Origin: an uncultured Porphyromonadaceae bacterium
GTDB lineage: Bacteria; Bacteroidota; Bacteroidia; Bacteroidales; Muribaculaceae
Assembly (NCBI GenBank): GCA_945916235.1
Contig: CAMEGQ010000001.1
Location: 23,496-87,495 of the forward strand
Direction of reading: 5' to 3'
DNA length: 64,000 nt
This document shows, one piece after another, positions 30,645 to 39,835 of the stretch (within the stretch, counting starts at the first letter, position 1; each line of letters begins with the position of its first letter). The notes under the pieces were generated by a model. It was not told the DNA's origin. It ran no database searches and saw only the letters and a list, made by a program, of their open reading frames with translations. Made by a program: the position numbers and the translations under genes.

Positions 30645-33600
30645 ATGCAAAAAATTAGCTTAAACAAAATCTTGGACGTTATCAAGGAGGTATGGTCTAA
30701 GGATGAGCGCAACGGATTGCCCTACTCTGGTAAGGCGGTGCGTGAGGCGATACAGGGTAAGTTGGCCGAGCACGAGGAGGTATTCAAGGCGAAGGGTGGT
30801 GCCTTTTTCCGCACCACAGACAAGCAGAGCGATGGCGCCTATCACATCTTGCTCTTCGCTTCGCAAGCCGACAAGAACGAGTGGCTGGAGATGAAGGAGT
30901 CATCGCTGGTGCTGGATGACATCAGTCTGCCTGATGAATCGGGTATGGCTTCGACTACCGTCGTGGCGTTAAAGACCAGTTCACCCACTACGATTATCTC
31001 GACGGACAACACGGTGAAGTTGCTCCTGAAGTTTACTTCGCAGATTTATAACCCTCTCGACAAGAGCGCCACAGACACGGGCGAACAGGGTACGCTGACG
31101 GTGCAGACCCGACCCAACAGCAACGGGAGCTGGGTTACCAAGGGTACGTTTACCGTCGCTTCGGTGCCAGTGGATAGCGAGCGCTACGATGAGTTTGACA
31201 TCACCGATATGACCTCAAGCGGCGCCCAGCAGGTGCGTGTCTTCGTCAAAGGTAACGAATCGTCGATGAGCACCAACTTTATCACTTTCGCAGTGACCAA
31301 GACCGCCCTACGACTCTCGTTCGCTACGACGTGGGAGACGCCTCAGAGTGGTGCGAACATCTCGTTGGCCTACTGGATTACTGGCGCTGTGGATAAGACG
31401 CTGCGCATCCGTACCACGGGCTCAACGGGAGCTCGTGAGTTCAGCTATTCGTTGGGCATGAACACCTATACGGAGACCCCCTTCACGGCCTACCTGAACG
31501 ACGCAGGCTCCACCAACCTTATCCTGAAGCATGGCGTGCACACCTTTGAGGCATGGCTTGACGCTGGCTCTGCGGAGTCGGACCATGTGTTTGGTCAGAT
31601 CATTTATTTAGAAAGCGGTGTAACAACAGACAAGCCGATGCTGGTGATTAACTCGGCGCCTGAGACGCTGATTAACTGGACATCGGTTGACTTCTGCGAG
31701 TATGCGGTCTATAAGCAGGGTGCGTTGAGCTGTGAGGAGATTCCGTTGACCTTCTACTTCAAGAATTACAAAGGTGATGTAGAGTACCTCAAACAGAGCG
31801 TGAGCGTGGTGAACGGTCAGCGCAACACGCTATCAGGCGGATTGCAGATTGATTCAGAGGCTGAGATGATTGACGTCTATCTCTCGTGCGAGTGGAACGG
31901 TGAGCGCATTGGCAGCGTGCAAGGCTACCAGGTGGATAACAGGGATAACTTCTCACCGACCAAGGGGGCGGACTTCGTATTCAACCCCAAGAACAGAAGC
32001 AACAGCGAAACCAACCGAGACCAGGTGATTAACGACGCTACGGGAGAGGTGGTTGAGAGTGTGATGACAGGTATCGCCTTTGACGCCACCGATGGCTATA
32101 CGGTGACAGAGCTGGGTAAGTGCTTTAGGCTGAAGTACGGCCAATTCATGCACATCAAGTATGACCCATTGGTCGCATTCGCTGACTCCAGCAAGAGCTC
32201 AGCCACCTTCATCATCGACTTCTGCAACCACAACATCACCGACGAGGAGAGCCCGATTGTGAGCGTTTGCAGCAAGCTGACCAACGGCAACCCGTTGGGC
32301 TTCGAGATGCGCCCACTGGATGCCGTGTTCATGACCTTGGCCAACCAGGTGCGTGATGACCAGCGCACAGGGTTGGAAGAGGGCGTGAAGCAGCAGCTGG
32401 CGCTGAACATTGTCTATAACGTGGGTAACACGGGGCGCAACTATGTGCGTATGTTTGTCAATGGTCGCCACCGTCGCACCTTCGCTTACGAGGATAATGA
32501 TACCTTCGTACAGGCCGTTGATGGCGTCATTGGCAGCGGTGGCATCCGCATCGGTTCGCCAGGGGCGGAGATTGACATCTTCCGCATCGAGGTCTATAAG
32601 AAGGCGCTCTCTGAGGCGGATATTCGCAAAAATTACATTGCGGCCATCGCCACGATTGAGGAGAAACGCAAGGAGCGCGATGCCAACGACATCCTTGGCG
32701 ATAACGGCTCTATCAGCTACGAGAAGGCTAACAAGATTTACCCCTGCCTGTTGTGGCGACCCAGTGAGAAGACGGGTGTCTCTACCCGCCTCTGTAAGTA
32801 TGGCGACACGAAGGAGACCGTGATGTATGGCGACCTGGTGATTCTTGACCCGACGGGCCGAGTTGAGATTGGCGTGATACACGACGTAGCGATGAGCGGT
32901 CAGGGTACATCATCAATGAGCTACTGGAAATGGAACCAGCAGTGGAAGTGGCTGGCTGAGACCTACTTCTTGGCGGCCGACGGCACCAGATACAGCGGCT
33001 ACTCGCTGATTAAGGGGATGCCATCTGCGAAGAAGCTGTGCGCTAAGATTAACTGGGCTTCGTCGATGCAGAGCCATAAGATGGGTGCTACGGCCCTCTA
33101 TCAAGACCTCTACCAATTAGTAGTGGGCGATACGGAGATTACCGCTACGGAGGGATTCGAGAACTGCCGACTGGCTGTGAAGCAGATGCCGTTCCTCTTC
33201 TTCGTGCAAGAGGAGGTAGGCGGAGAGATTACCTTTGCTGGTCAGTGCACCTTCGGACCGGGCAAAGGCGACAAACCGACCTTCGGGTACGACAAGTCGG
33301 TGTTCCCCGACTACATCTCCCTGGAGGGTGCGGATAACGGCGCCCCACTGGTTAACTGCAAAGTGCCTTGGAATGAAGACATCGTAGAAAAGGAGGAGGA
33401 GTGGACTTACAATGGTGCTACGCAATGGGAGTTGATGCTGGGCAAGAAAAATCAAATCCAGCGCTACATCGACCGCACCAACTTCTGTTACAGACTCTCG
33501 CCAAACATCCTCCCCTTCGCAGGGACCTATACCCAACTCCAGGCAGATTCGACGCTAAACAAGGACCGCATGTACTGGGTGACGCAAGCAGAGAGCGGTT

Positions 33601-36521
33601 CAGCCAAGTATGACCTCTATCGCTGGGATTACCTCACCTCGTCGTGGGTTGATGCAGGTGTGAACAAACTGCCTGGTGGCGGCTATGAAAAGCTGAATAT
33701 CAACGAACAGTGTGGCGGTATCGCCTCGGGTAACGATTACGACGCCATCAACCAACTCTTCATCAACTGCCGTGTGGCGGAGTTTGCTAACGGCATCGGT
33801 GACTTCATCGTGATTCGTGACGCGCTGTTCCGCCTCTGTTACGACCGCATGGTGGCCGCTAAGGATAACCGAGCCAAGAATACCTATGAGGCTATCTTTA
33901 CTACGGGAGGAAAGATACGCAGCCAGGCGGATGACTTGGACTCTATTGGTCCACAGAATAACGTGGGTAAGGACAAGGTTCCCTACTACGCCCTGGAGTG
34001 GATGAAGGATGCCGACGGAACCAGCTATTGGAACGCCTATGATAACGCTTACTACCGATTGTTGGAGCTGGCCTTCCCCAACGAGCTGCGCAGCATGATG
34101 CACGAGCTGCTTACAGCGATGGCGACGCTTGGCGGCACACCGATGGGGTGTATGAAGAAGTACTTCTTCGACACCGTGACGGAGGAGTTTCCAGCCGTGT
34201 CGTACAACGAGACCGCCCGCATCTGGTATGAAGACGCAGACGTGGCGATGAACCGAGGCGAGTACCAGTGTAACACCGCCCCACTAACCCAATCGCTTGG
34301 CGACCAGCTCAACTCAGAGCGCGAGTGGTACAAGAAGCGCCTGGTCTTCCTCTCCTCCTACGCCAGCTATGGCGAATTTGACCGGGGTGAGGTGAGTGGT
34401 GCCCTCTCGTTCCGCTCGGTGACCAACCGAGATGGAAGCAATCCAACCTACTCGTTTACGCTTACCCCGCATCAGTGGCTCTTCCCGGCGATTGGCGCTG
34501 GCGACAGTGTGCTTTACGGCGCTGGGAATGATGCGCCTGTGATGGTGAAGGCTGGCGAGACGATTACACTGCATGGCATCTCAGCGGATGGTAACACCAA
34601 CATCCGCATCCTGGGCATCAACTACTACCGCAGCATCGGTGAGTTCGGTGACAAGGCGTTGGCAGACACCTTCCAATTATCGGGTGAGCGGTTGACAGAG
34701 TTCTCTGCCAACGTGTCTGGTGGTAACGAGTTCCGCCCAGCCTCCATGCGCGTGACAGCGCCCAACCTACGGCATATCGATGTGACGGGTGTAAGCAGCC
34801 TGGGCGGACGGCTGGATTTATCCAACCAGACCCGATTGGTCAGCGTTAAGGCCAAGGGTACGGCGCTGACCGAGGTAGTGATGCCGAGCTGCGTGACGCT
34901 GAATACCGCCCACCTGCCAGCCGGATTGACCAAGCTGGAGCTGACAGGGCAACCCTCGCTGACGGATTTATCGCTCGATAGCACGGTGAATCTGTCGATT
35001 GTACGGTTGGCTGGATTTGACAGTTACCCATTGGCTCGATCACTGTATAACAACTATGTCAGCGGCAAAGGCAACCTGCAAATATTCAGCGCAAAGGGTG
35101 TGGATTGGAAGGATATTCCAGCGGCTATGATGAAGTATTACACCGAGTTAGCCAACTGTGAACTGACAGGACGCATCAGCGTAAGCAACCTCGATGATGT
35201 CGATTTCCGCTTGAAGACGAAGCTGTTGAAGCGCTTCGGCGCTGTGGATACGGGCGCTGACGGGTTGTTAGTGACCTACCGCGTGGTACGGTTGACTGGT
35301 GTGAAGGTGATGGGACCGGTCTATCTGCGCACAACGGGTAAGAAGAGTTACGGCGTGATGCCAACCCCTGCCACGGCTAATAACATCACCTCATGGCGAC
35401 TGACCAGCGGCAACGACCTCTACCCCATTGATAGCGATGGTGTGATGCAGGTGAACAGCATCCAAGCGGAGGGCTCAGACCCCTTCGAGGTATCACTGAC
35501 GGTTGATACCTTGAGAGACGGCACGCTGAGCGCCTCAATGAACGTGTGGCCCACCAACCACACCCCGAAGGTGGGCGACTTCTTCTATGCCGACGGCACC
35601 ACCTCGGAGGCCGACCGGGTGGAGTACGGCAAGACCAACCTGGGCATGGTGTGGTTTGTCAACCAAGACAACCCCAATGACATCCGAGGCGTGCTGAAGC
35701 AGTTCATCAACACCGGTGCACAATGGGGTATCTTCCAAGACAACTGGAGCAATCTGAAGTTGACCGACATGCCAGACTATAACGTCTTCGACGTGCCTGG
35801 CGTAGTTAACATGGGTTCGGCTGGTGTATCGCCTACATCGGATGCCTACTTGGATGCGAGCAATGAGGCTGGCGGCGGATTTGCCCGACTGGACCCTTCG
35901 ACCGCAACGGGACAAATTGGCTTAGTTACCTTGGATAGCGACATCCTGGATTACAAGGCTGGTACGGTGATGCCCATTGGTAAGGCGCAGACCTTGCGTA
36001 TCGTCAACCACTGTCACATTATCCTTCGAGACAGCAGCGTGGGTGTCGGTGTACCTGTTGCGTCGGAGAATGAAACGGAGTATGATGCCGTACTCCGCAT
36101 GAGCCAAGAGTTCGTGGCTGGCAAGGAGTCGAAGTACATTCAGTTCTTCTACCTACCGGCCATGTTGTCGTACGCTTACGAGCCTAAGTGTGAGTATGAA
36201 GGTGAGGTATTGGCCGATGAGTTCAAGGCTCACAACTGGTACCTTGGCTCAGCTGGTGAGATGGGTCGTTGCGCCTTCTTCGACTGGGCCGCCAACCAAT
36301 CAAGCAAGCCAAATGTGGTCAAGATGGCCATCTTTAAACAGGCTATCATTGACGGTCTGTTCGGACCTTGGGGAAGCCGCGGCGCCTGGTCGTCGTCGGA
36401 GTACTCGGTCACGCTCAACGCTTGGTACGCCTCGTTTCCTGGCGGGTCGGTGGCGTTCACCGGCAAGTACGGCGCTTTCGCGGTGCGCCCCTTCGTCGCA
36501 TTGAAAAATTCGGTCGGCTGA
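30645..36521 (+). CDS. Giant tail fibre with C-terminal DGR-diversified lectin domain
   Basis: This 1958-aa protein is the target of the adjacent DGR. The N-terminal ~480 residues are beta domains. Residues ~485-672 resemble a concanavalin/LamG-like jelly-roll (GQFMHIKYDPL ... RIEVYKKALSEADIRKNY). Residues ~1350-1470 contain LRR-like strands (LRHIDVTGVSSLGGRLDLSN ... LTDLSLDSTVNLSIVRLAG). The last ~150 residues are a C-type lectin of the DUF1566 type (WYLGSAGEMGRCAFF ... RGAWSSSEYS ... FAVRPFVAL). Residues 1910-1953 are the variable repeat. It should be the receptor-binding fibre. The stop codon is inside the hairpin that follows VR. Confidence 0.85.
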   Translation: MQKISLNKILDVIKEVWSKDERNGLPYSGKAVREAIQGKLAEHEEVFKAKGGAFFRTTDKQSDGAYHILLFASQADKNEWLEMKESSLVLDDISLPDESGMASTTVVALKTSSPTTIISTDNTVKLLLKFTSQIYNPLDKSATDTGEQGTLTVQTRPNSNGSWVTKGTFTVASVPVDSERYDEFDITDMTSSGAQQVRVFVKGNESSMSTNFITFAVTKTALRLSFATTWETPQSGANISLAYWITGAVDKTLRIRTTGSTGAREFSYSLGMNTYTETPFTAYLNDAGSTNLILKHGVHTFEAWLDAGSAESDHVFGQIIYLESGVTTDKPMLVINSAPETLINWTSVDFCEYAVYKQGALSCEEIPLTFYFKNYKGDVEYLKQSVSVVNGQRNTLSGGLQIDSEAEMIDVYLSCEWNGERIGSVQGYQVDNRDNFSPTKGADFVFNPKNRSNSETNRDQVINDATGEVVESVMTGIAFDATDGYTVTELGKCFRLKYGQFMHIKYDPLVAFADSSKSSATFIIDFCNHNITDEESPIVSVCSKLTNGNPLGFEMRPLDAVFMTLANQVRDDQRTGLEEGVKQQLALNIVYNVGNTGRNYVRMFVNGRHRRTFAYEDNDTFVQAVDGVIGSGGIRIGSPGAEIDIFRIEVYKKALSEADIRKNYIAAIATIEEKRKERDANDILGDNGSISYEKANKIYPCLLWRPSEKTGVSTRLCKYGDTKETVMYGDLVILDPTGRVEIGVIHDVAMSGQGTSSMSYWKWNQQWKWLAETYFLAADGTRYSGYSLIKGMPSAKKLCAKINWASSMQSHKMGATALYQDLYQLVVGDTEITATEGFENCRLAVKQMPFLFFVQEEVGGEITFAGQCTFGPGKGDKPTFGYDKSVFPDYISLEGADNGAPLVNCKVPWNEDIVEKEEEWTYNGATQWELMLGKKNQIQRYIDRTNFCYRLSPNILPFAGTYTQLQADSTLNKDRMYWVTQAESGSAKYDLYRWDYLTSSWVDAGVNKLPGGGYEKLNINEQCGGIASGNDYDAINQLFINCRVAEFANGIGDFIVIRDALFRLCYDRMVAAKDNRAKNTYEAIFTTGGKIRSQADDLDSIGPQNNVGKDKVPYYALEWMKDADGTSYWNAYDNAYYRLLELAFPNELRSMMHELLTAMATLGGTPMGCMKKYFFDTVTEEFPAVSYNETARIWYEDADVAMNRGEYQCNTAPLTQSLGDQLNSEREWYKKRLVFLSSYASYGEFDRGEVSGALSFRSVTNRDGSNPTYSFTLTPHQWLFPAIGAGDSVLYGAGNDAPVMVKAGETITLHGISADGNTNIRILGINYYRSIGEFGDKALADTFQLSGERLTEFSANVSGGNEFRPASMRVTAPNLRHIDVTGVSSLGGRLDLSNQTRLVSVKAKGTALTEVVMPSCVTLNTAHLPAGLTKLELTGQPSLTDLSLDSTVNLSIVRLAGFDSYPLARSLYNNYVSGKGNLQIFSAKGVDWKDIPAAMMKYYTELANCELTGRISVSNLDDVDFRLKTKLLKRFGAVDTGADGLLVTYRVVRLTGVKVMGPVYLRTTGKKSYGVMPTPATANNITSWRLTSGNDLYPIDSDGVMQVNSIQAEGSDPFEVSLTVDTLRDGTLSASMNVWPTNHTPKVGDFFYADGTTSEADRVEYGKTNLGMVWFVNQDNPNDIRGVLKQFINTGAQWGIFQDNWSNLKLTDMPDYNVFDVPGVVNMGSAGVSPTSDAYLDASNEAGGGFARLDPSTATGQIGLVTLDSDILDYKAGTVMPIGKAQTLRIVNHCHIILRDSSVGVGVPVASENETEYDAVLRMSQEFVAGKESKYIQFFYLPAMLSYAYEPKCEYEGEVLADEFKAHNWYLGSAGEMGRCAFFDWAANQSSKPNVVKMAIFKQAIIDGLFGPWGSRGAWSSSEYSVTLNAWYASFPGGSVAFTGKYGAFAVRPFVALKNSVG
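36373..36503 (+). repeat. DGR variable repeat (VR)
   Basis: The 131 bp align without gaps to TR at 37070-37200. I count 16 differences, all at positions where TR has A: for example AAC to GGC, TAC, GTC, CTC, TTC, ACC; GAC to GGC; TAC to TTC; GAA to GCA. No G, C or T of TR differs. This is the signature of adenine-specific mutagenic retrohoming. Confidence 0.97.
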
Positions 36522-36537
36522 CTTTTGTCGGCCGACC
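36511..36537 (+). promoter_or_regulatory. Hairpin/cruciform after VR (DGR target recognition)
   Basis: GGTCGGCTGAC and GTCGGCCGACC pair over 11 bp (one G-T pair) around a TTTT loop, 8 nt after VR. Known DGRs such as BPP-1 need a hairpin with a 4-nt loop just downstream of the VR initiation site for efficient retrohoming. It also contains the fibre stop codon. Confidence 0.85.
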
Positions 36538-36589
36538 TCACGCCGCAAGCTGGCCGGACAATTAACGTTTAACAATCCAATAATAAGTA

Positions 36590-36976
36590 ATGAAAGCAAG
36601 ACAATCATCCGTTTACCGAAATCAAGAGTTGCTTTTGCACACCTTGAATAGGTGCTTCGATAAAGTCCCGAATAAATTTCATCGCCAATGGCAGGCCGCT
36701 GTCTGCACGACCACCCTGATGAGCGCCATGAGACACGTCGATATGGCGCTTCGAACTAAGGATGCTCAGGCTCGGATGGAGATACTCGAAGCGATTTGCG
36801 TTGAAATGGCTGACGTGAAGGTTGTTGTAAGGGAGTTCAGCGTGAAGGATTCTCCTAAAGACCCCACGATTATCAGCTTCAATCAGTACGCTGAAATAGC
36901 GAAGCTGCTCGAAAAAATCGCTCGTGACCTTCAGAAGTGGATGATTGCCACAATGTCGCTTAATAAGGTGAAATGA
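36590..36976 (+). CDS. avd: DGR accessory variability determinant (Avd)
   Basis: The 128-aa basic helical protein fits the four-helix bundle Avd, which forms a pentameric barrel, binds RT and the TR RNA and is needed for cDNA synthesis. It lies between VR and TR, as in BPP-1. Features are a basic N-terminus (MKARQSSVYRNQELLLHTLN) and four heptad-like helices ending at DLQKWMIATMSL. It lacks extra domains. It overlaps the following frame as ATGA. Confidence 0.8.
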   Translation: MKARQSSVYRNQELLLHTLNRCFDKVPNKFHRQWQAAVCTTTLMSAMRHVDMALRTKDAQARMEILEAICVEMADVKVVVREFSVKDSPKDPTIISFNQYAEIAKLLEKIARDLQKWMIATMSLNKVK

Positions 36977-37069
36977 CCATGATTGTGACACCTTGTAGTT
37001 TATCTTTAAATGGACTCTCCACAGGTGGGTGTGACCCACTCGTTAAGAACAAGATAGCGAGAGCCATCA

Positions 37070-37200
37070 GAAGCCGCAACGCCTGGTCGTCGTCGGAGAA
37101 CTCGAACACGAACAACGCTTGGTACGCCTCGTTTCCTGGCGGGTCGGTGGCGAACAACGACAAGAACAACGCTTACGCGGTGCGCCCCTTCGTCGAATTG
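37070..37200 (+). repeat. DGR template repeat (TR)
   Basis: This 131-bp template has many AAC codons (RNAWSSSENSNTNNAWYAS, ANNDKNNAYAVRPF when read in the RT frame), the best codon for varied residues when A is randomised. It is in frame with RT, which starts 36 bp later, so TR might also be translated. Confidence 0.97.
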
Positions 37201-37236
37201 GAGGATGACTACTTAGCCTCATGGATTGAGGCGTTC

Positions 37237-38412
37237 ATGGATTGTGCTAAACGTAAAAAGAACTCCAAGGCGTTCGATGACTATCGACCGCTGTGTGAGG
37301 AAGACATTGTCCGGCTGGCAACGGCGTGTTATACACGCACCTACCAGCCTCTGCCATCCATACGCTTCGGCGTCAAATACCCTCGTCCAAGGGAGGTGTT
37401 CGCTGCACAGTTCCGTGACCGCATCGTGCATCACTGGATTTACCTGCGTGTGGTTGAACTGATTGAAACCAGATACCAACAGATGGGTGATGTATCTATG
37501 AACTGTCGCAAGGGGTTCGGACCGCAGTTGGCGGTCAAGACATTGGCCGGTTTCATCGAGGAGGTCAGTGAGGGCTACACCAGGGAGACATGGATAGGTA
37601 AGTTCGACCTGAAGGCTTGCTTCATGTCGGTGGATGTCAAGCTGTTGATAAGCCTAATCGAGAGCGAGCTGTTGGCCGACTACCAGGGCGATGACAAGGC
37701 GTTGCTGGTGTGGCTGATTGGCGTGACGCTGAGGAACAGACCGCAAGAGGGTGCTATCACCCGTGGCGACCCGATGCTGTTGGAGGCTATTCCATCGAAC
37801 AAGATTCTGCGAGGCGAGAACGGTGTGCCAATCGGTAACCTGCCGAGCCAAATCTTTGTGAACTACTTGCTAACCTATCTGGATGAGTTTATCCTTGATT
37901 ACCTGTCGGAACACGAGCCACAGGCGCACTATCTGCGCTTCGCTGATGATTTTGTTGTGGTCTGTCGAGATAAGGAGACGGTCAAGGCGGTGCGTAGGCT
38001 GGCCGCTGAGTTCCTGCGTGAGCGGTTGAAGCTGACGCTACATCCCGACAAGGTCTATATCCAAGAGGCAAGGCACGGGGTGCGGTTCCTTGGGTCGGTG
38101 ATTAGACCGGGAAGAGTATATGCCGATGAAGCGGCAGTGCGTGCGCTGGGTCGGTCGTTGGAGCGGCTGGAGCGGGCTTGTCAGAGAGGGTGTTCTACGG
38201 ATGAGTTGGAGCGGAGGGTAAGCAGTGTCAACTCCTATTTGGGGATGATGAGCCACGCCAAGAGCTACGCCATCCGGCGGAGGATGCTGAGTGAGAAGGT
38301 TCACTTGTGGCGTTATTGCTATGTTGTCAAAAAATTCTTAATCCTTAAAATCAAAAAGTGTTATGTTAGAGATTACAGAGATGAGCTGGAGCAGAAGGTT
38401 ACTCCAGCGTGA
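37237..38412 (+). CDS. DGR reverse transcriptase
   Basis: The ORF track starts at 36973 and runs through TR; the first Met past TR is at 37237 (MDCAKRKKNSKAF), giving 391 aa, normal for a DGR RT. Motifs: FDLKACFMSV (RT2, with the first catalytic Asp), NGVPIGNLPSQIF (the DGR type GxxxSQ motif instead of the retroviral QGxxxSP), LRFADDFVVV (the FADD catalytic pair), and LHPDKVYIQ followed by GVRFLG. All catalytic residues are present. RT copies TR RNA with errors at A and the cDNA replaces VR. Confidence 0.95.
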   Translation: MDCAKRKKNSKAFDDYRPLCEEDIVRLATACYTRTYQPLPSIRFGVKYPRPREVFAAQFRDRIVHHWIYLRVVELIETRYQQMGDVSMNCRKGFGPQLAVKTLAGFIEEVSEGYTRETWIGKFDLKACFMSVDVKLLISLIESELLADYQGDDKALLVWLIGVTLRNRPQEGAITRGDPMLLEAIPSNKILRGENGVPIGNLPSQIFVNYLLTYLDEFILDYLSEHEPQAHYLRFADDFVVVCRDKETVKAVRRLAAEFLRERLKLTLHPDKVYIQEARHGVRFLGSVIRPGRVYADEAAVRALGRSLERLERACQRGCSTDELERRVSSVNSYLGMMSHAKSYAIRRRMLSEKVHLWRYCYVVKKFLILKIKKCYVRDYRDELEQKVTPA

Positions 38413-38662
38413 GTTTACTATTCGCGTGAAGTTAGATGACCGTGAGGAGACATTGGTTCTGCCGCTGGGTGAGCCGACGAAAGGTGCGGTGGCTAATCTG
38501 CTTATCCGCTTGCGCTACCCGCAGGACGAGATGGAAGCCATCATTAACAACTACCTACTCGACCCCTCTGGTGAGGAGGCGAAAGCTGAGTTTGCGGCGA
38601 TGCAAGCTTGGAGAACGGAGTGTAAGCGATGCGCGGAGGAGGTAGTGAAGCGGTCGTTGTAA
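38363..38662 (+). CDS. Unknown protein, 99 aa, downstream of RT
   Basis: The gene starts 50 nt before the RT stop. The N-terminal beta segment (RLLQREFTIRVKLDDREETL) is followed by a charged helical half with two Cys near the end (ECKRCAEE). Not recognised; the overlap suggests co-translation with RT but the protein need not belong to the DGR. Confidence 0.5.
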   Translation: MLEITEMSWSRRLLQREFTIRVKLDDREETLVLPLGEPTKGAVANLLIRLRYPQDEMEAIINNYLLDPSGEEAKAEFAAMQAWRTECKRCAEEVVKRSL

Positions 38663-38850
38663 CCGTTGAGCTGACGGGATGGAGGGTGTATGCGCAGCGC
38701 TGGCTGATATGTGACGGCGGTAGGCTGCGTACCCTCTTCCTTCTACCTACGCCGGATGGAGGGGTGGTGGTTGGCGTGGATGGGGTATGGGATAAGCCTC
38801 CAGACTGCGAGGCGGTGAGGGTGATTTTGGACTCTTTACTCATGGAGTAG
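38629..38850 (+). CDS. Small unknown protein, 73 aa
   Basis: It overlaps the preceding gene by 34 nt. The product is beta-rich (EAVVVTVELTGWRVYAQRWL, GRLRTLFLLPTPDGG) with no recognised motif. The coding signal is moderate; the overlap and lack of other genes to 38850 favour a real gene. Confidence 0.45.
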   Translation: MRGGGSEAVVVTVELTGWRVYAQRWLICDGGRLRTLFLLPTPDGGVVVGVDGVWDKPPDCEAVRVILDSLLME

Positions 38851-38858
38851 TATTGTCC

Positions 38859-38890
38859 TTTGGCGGATGGGGATAAACAATTACTTTTGC
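38859..38890 (+). promoter_or_regulatory. Consensus promoter of the lysis cassette
   Basis: TTTG (38859-38862), 19 nt, TACTTTTGC (38882-38890). A perfect Bacteroidetes promoter 22 nt before the holin ATG. Confidence 0.8.
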
Positions 38891-38912
38891 TGGTGAAATA
38901 AAAAACAATAAA

Positions 38913-39398
38913 ATGATTGGTGAGGATTCATTAAAACATCATATCGTGGAGGTGGCTATCCCTGGCAGCTTTACCACCGTAGCGATGGCGTTCATTCAAG
39001 AGAGCATCATCCACATGATACCCTGGCTCATCGTCACCTGTGCGGTGATACTTTGCGACTTGGCTTTTGGCATCCGGTGCTCATTGATGCTTGGCGAAAA
39101 GGTGCGTTTCTCGTCTGCCGCACGGCGTACAATGGGCAAGATGGTGACTTACTTCGCTTTCGTGGCGATGGTCTGCTTTATCAGCGTGGCGACCGATACG
39201 AATAACAAGATTGACATCTATTCGTGCCTGCTGGTCTGCTTTATAGAGGGGTGCAGCATCATGAGCAATCTAATCAAGCCCAAAGGGTACAGCCTTGACT
39301 TCGCCAAAGTGGTAAGCCTGTTTGGGCGCAAGATGTTCAAAGTGGATAAGTCGGATTTAGAAGATGTGATCACAAAAAATAAGGAGGGCGAACAATGA
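38913..39398 (+). CDS. Phage holin
   Basis: The 161-aa protein has three or four hydrophobic segments: about residues 28-52 (HMIPWLIVTCAVILCDLAF), 70-92 (MVTYFAFVAMVCFISVA) and 100-115 (CLLVCFIEGC). The charged C-terminus is cytoplasmic. The GEKVRFSSAARR segment between helices resembles the toxin-secretion/phage-lysis holin family (Phage_holin_4). It is directly upstream of the endolysin (ATGA overlap), and a spanin follows. Holin sets the timing of lysis by permeabilising the inner membrane. Confidence 0.8.
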   Translation: MIGEDSLKHHIVEVAIPGSFTTVAMAFIQESIIHMIPWLIVTCAVILCDLAFGIRCSLMLGEKVRFSSAARRTMGKMVTYFAFVAMVCFISVATDTNNKIDIYSCLLVCFIEGCSIMSNLIKPKGYSLDFAKVVSLFGRKMFKVDKSDLEDVITKNKEGEQ

Positions 39399-39799
39399 AA
39401 TACTTTACAATGGGTGAATTGGTGTCGAGCCGAACGGCTGACCAGAAAGGGATTATTAACCGATGCAACAAGGAGCACGCTGCCAACTTAATGGAGTTGG
39501 TGGATAAGGTGCTCGACCCACTGCGTGAGGCTTACGGCAAGCCGATACGGGTAACGAGCGGCTACCGATGCGAGGCACTGAACAAGGCGGTTGGCGGTTC
39601 GCCAACCTCCGACCACATGAAGGGCTGCGCTGCCGACATCGTAGGTACACCAGCCACTAAGGAGGAGAATGAATACCTCTTCGAGCTGATTCAATCGCTG
39701 TTTCTGCCCTTCGACCAGATTATCAATGAGAAGGATTTTTCGTGGGTTCACGTATCGCACCGGCCCAACAAGAACAGAAAGCAGATTCTTGTGCTTTAA
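39395..39799 (+). CDS. M15-family peptidase endolysin
   Basis: The 134-aa product is a peptidase M15A-type (VanY/D-Ala-D-Ala carboxypeptidase-like) domain. Zinc ligands are in the SDHMKGCAADI motif (SxHxxGxAxD) and the WVHVS motif near the C-terminus; RVTSGYRCEALN precedes. It would cleave peptide bonds in peptidoglycan. The domain is free-standing, with no cell-wall-binding module or signal peptide, so it needs the holin. Strong Shine-Dalgarno (AAGGAGGGCGAACA) and ATGA overlap with holin. Confidence 0.9.
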   Translation: MKYFTMGELVSSRTADQKGIINRCNKEHAANLMELVDKVLDPLREAYGKPIRVTSGYRCEALNKAVGGSPTSDHMKGCAADIVGTPATKEENEYLFELIQSLFLPFDQIINEKDFSWVHVSHRPNKNRKQILVL

Positions 39800-39835
39800 C
39801 CCACCCCGATAGGAACAACTTAAAACGGCTTTAAC

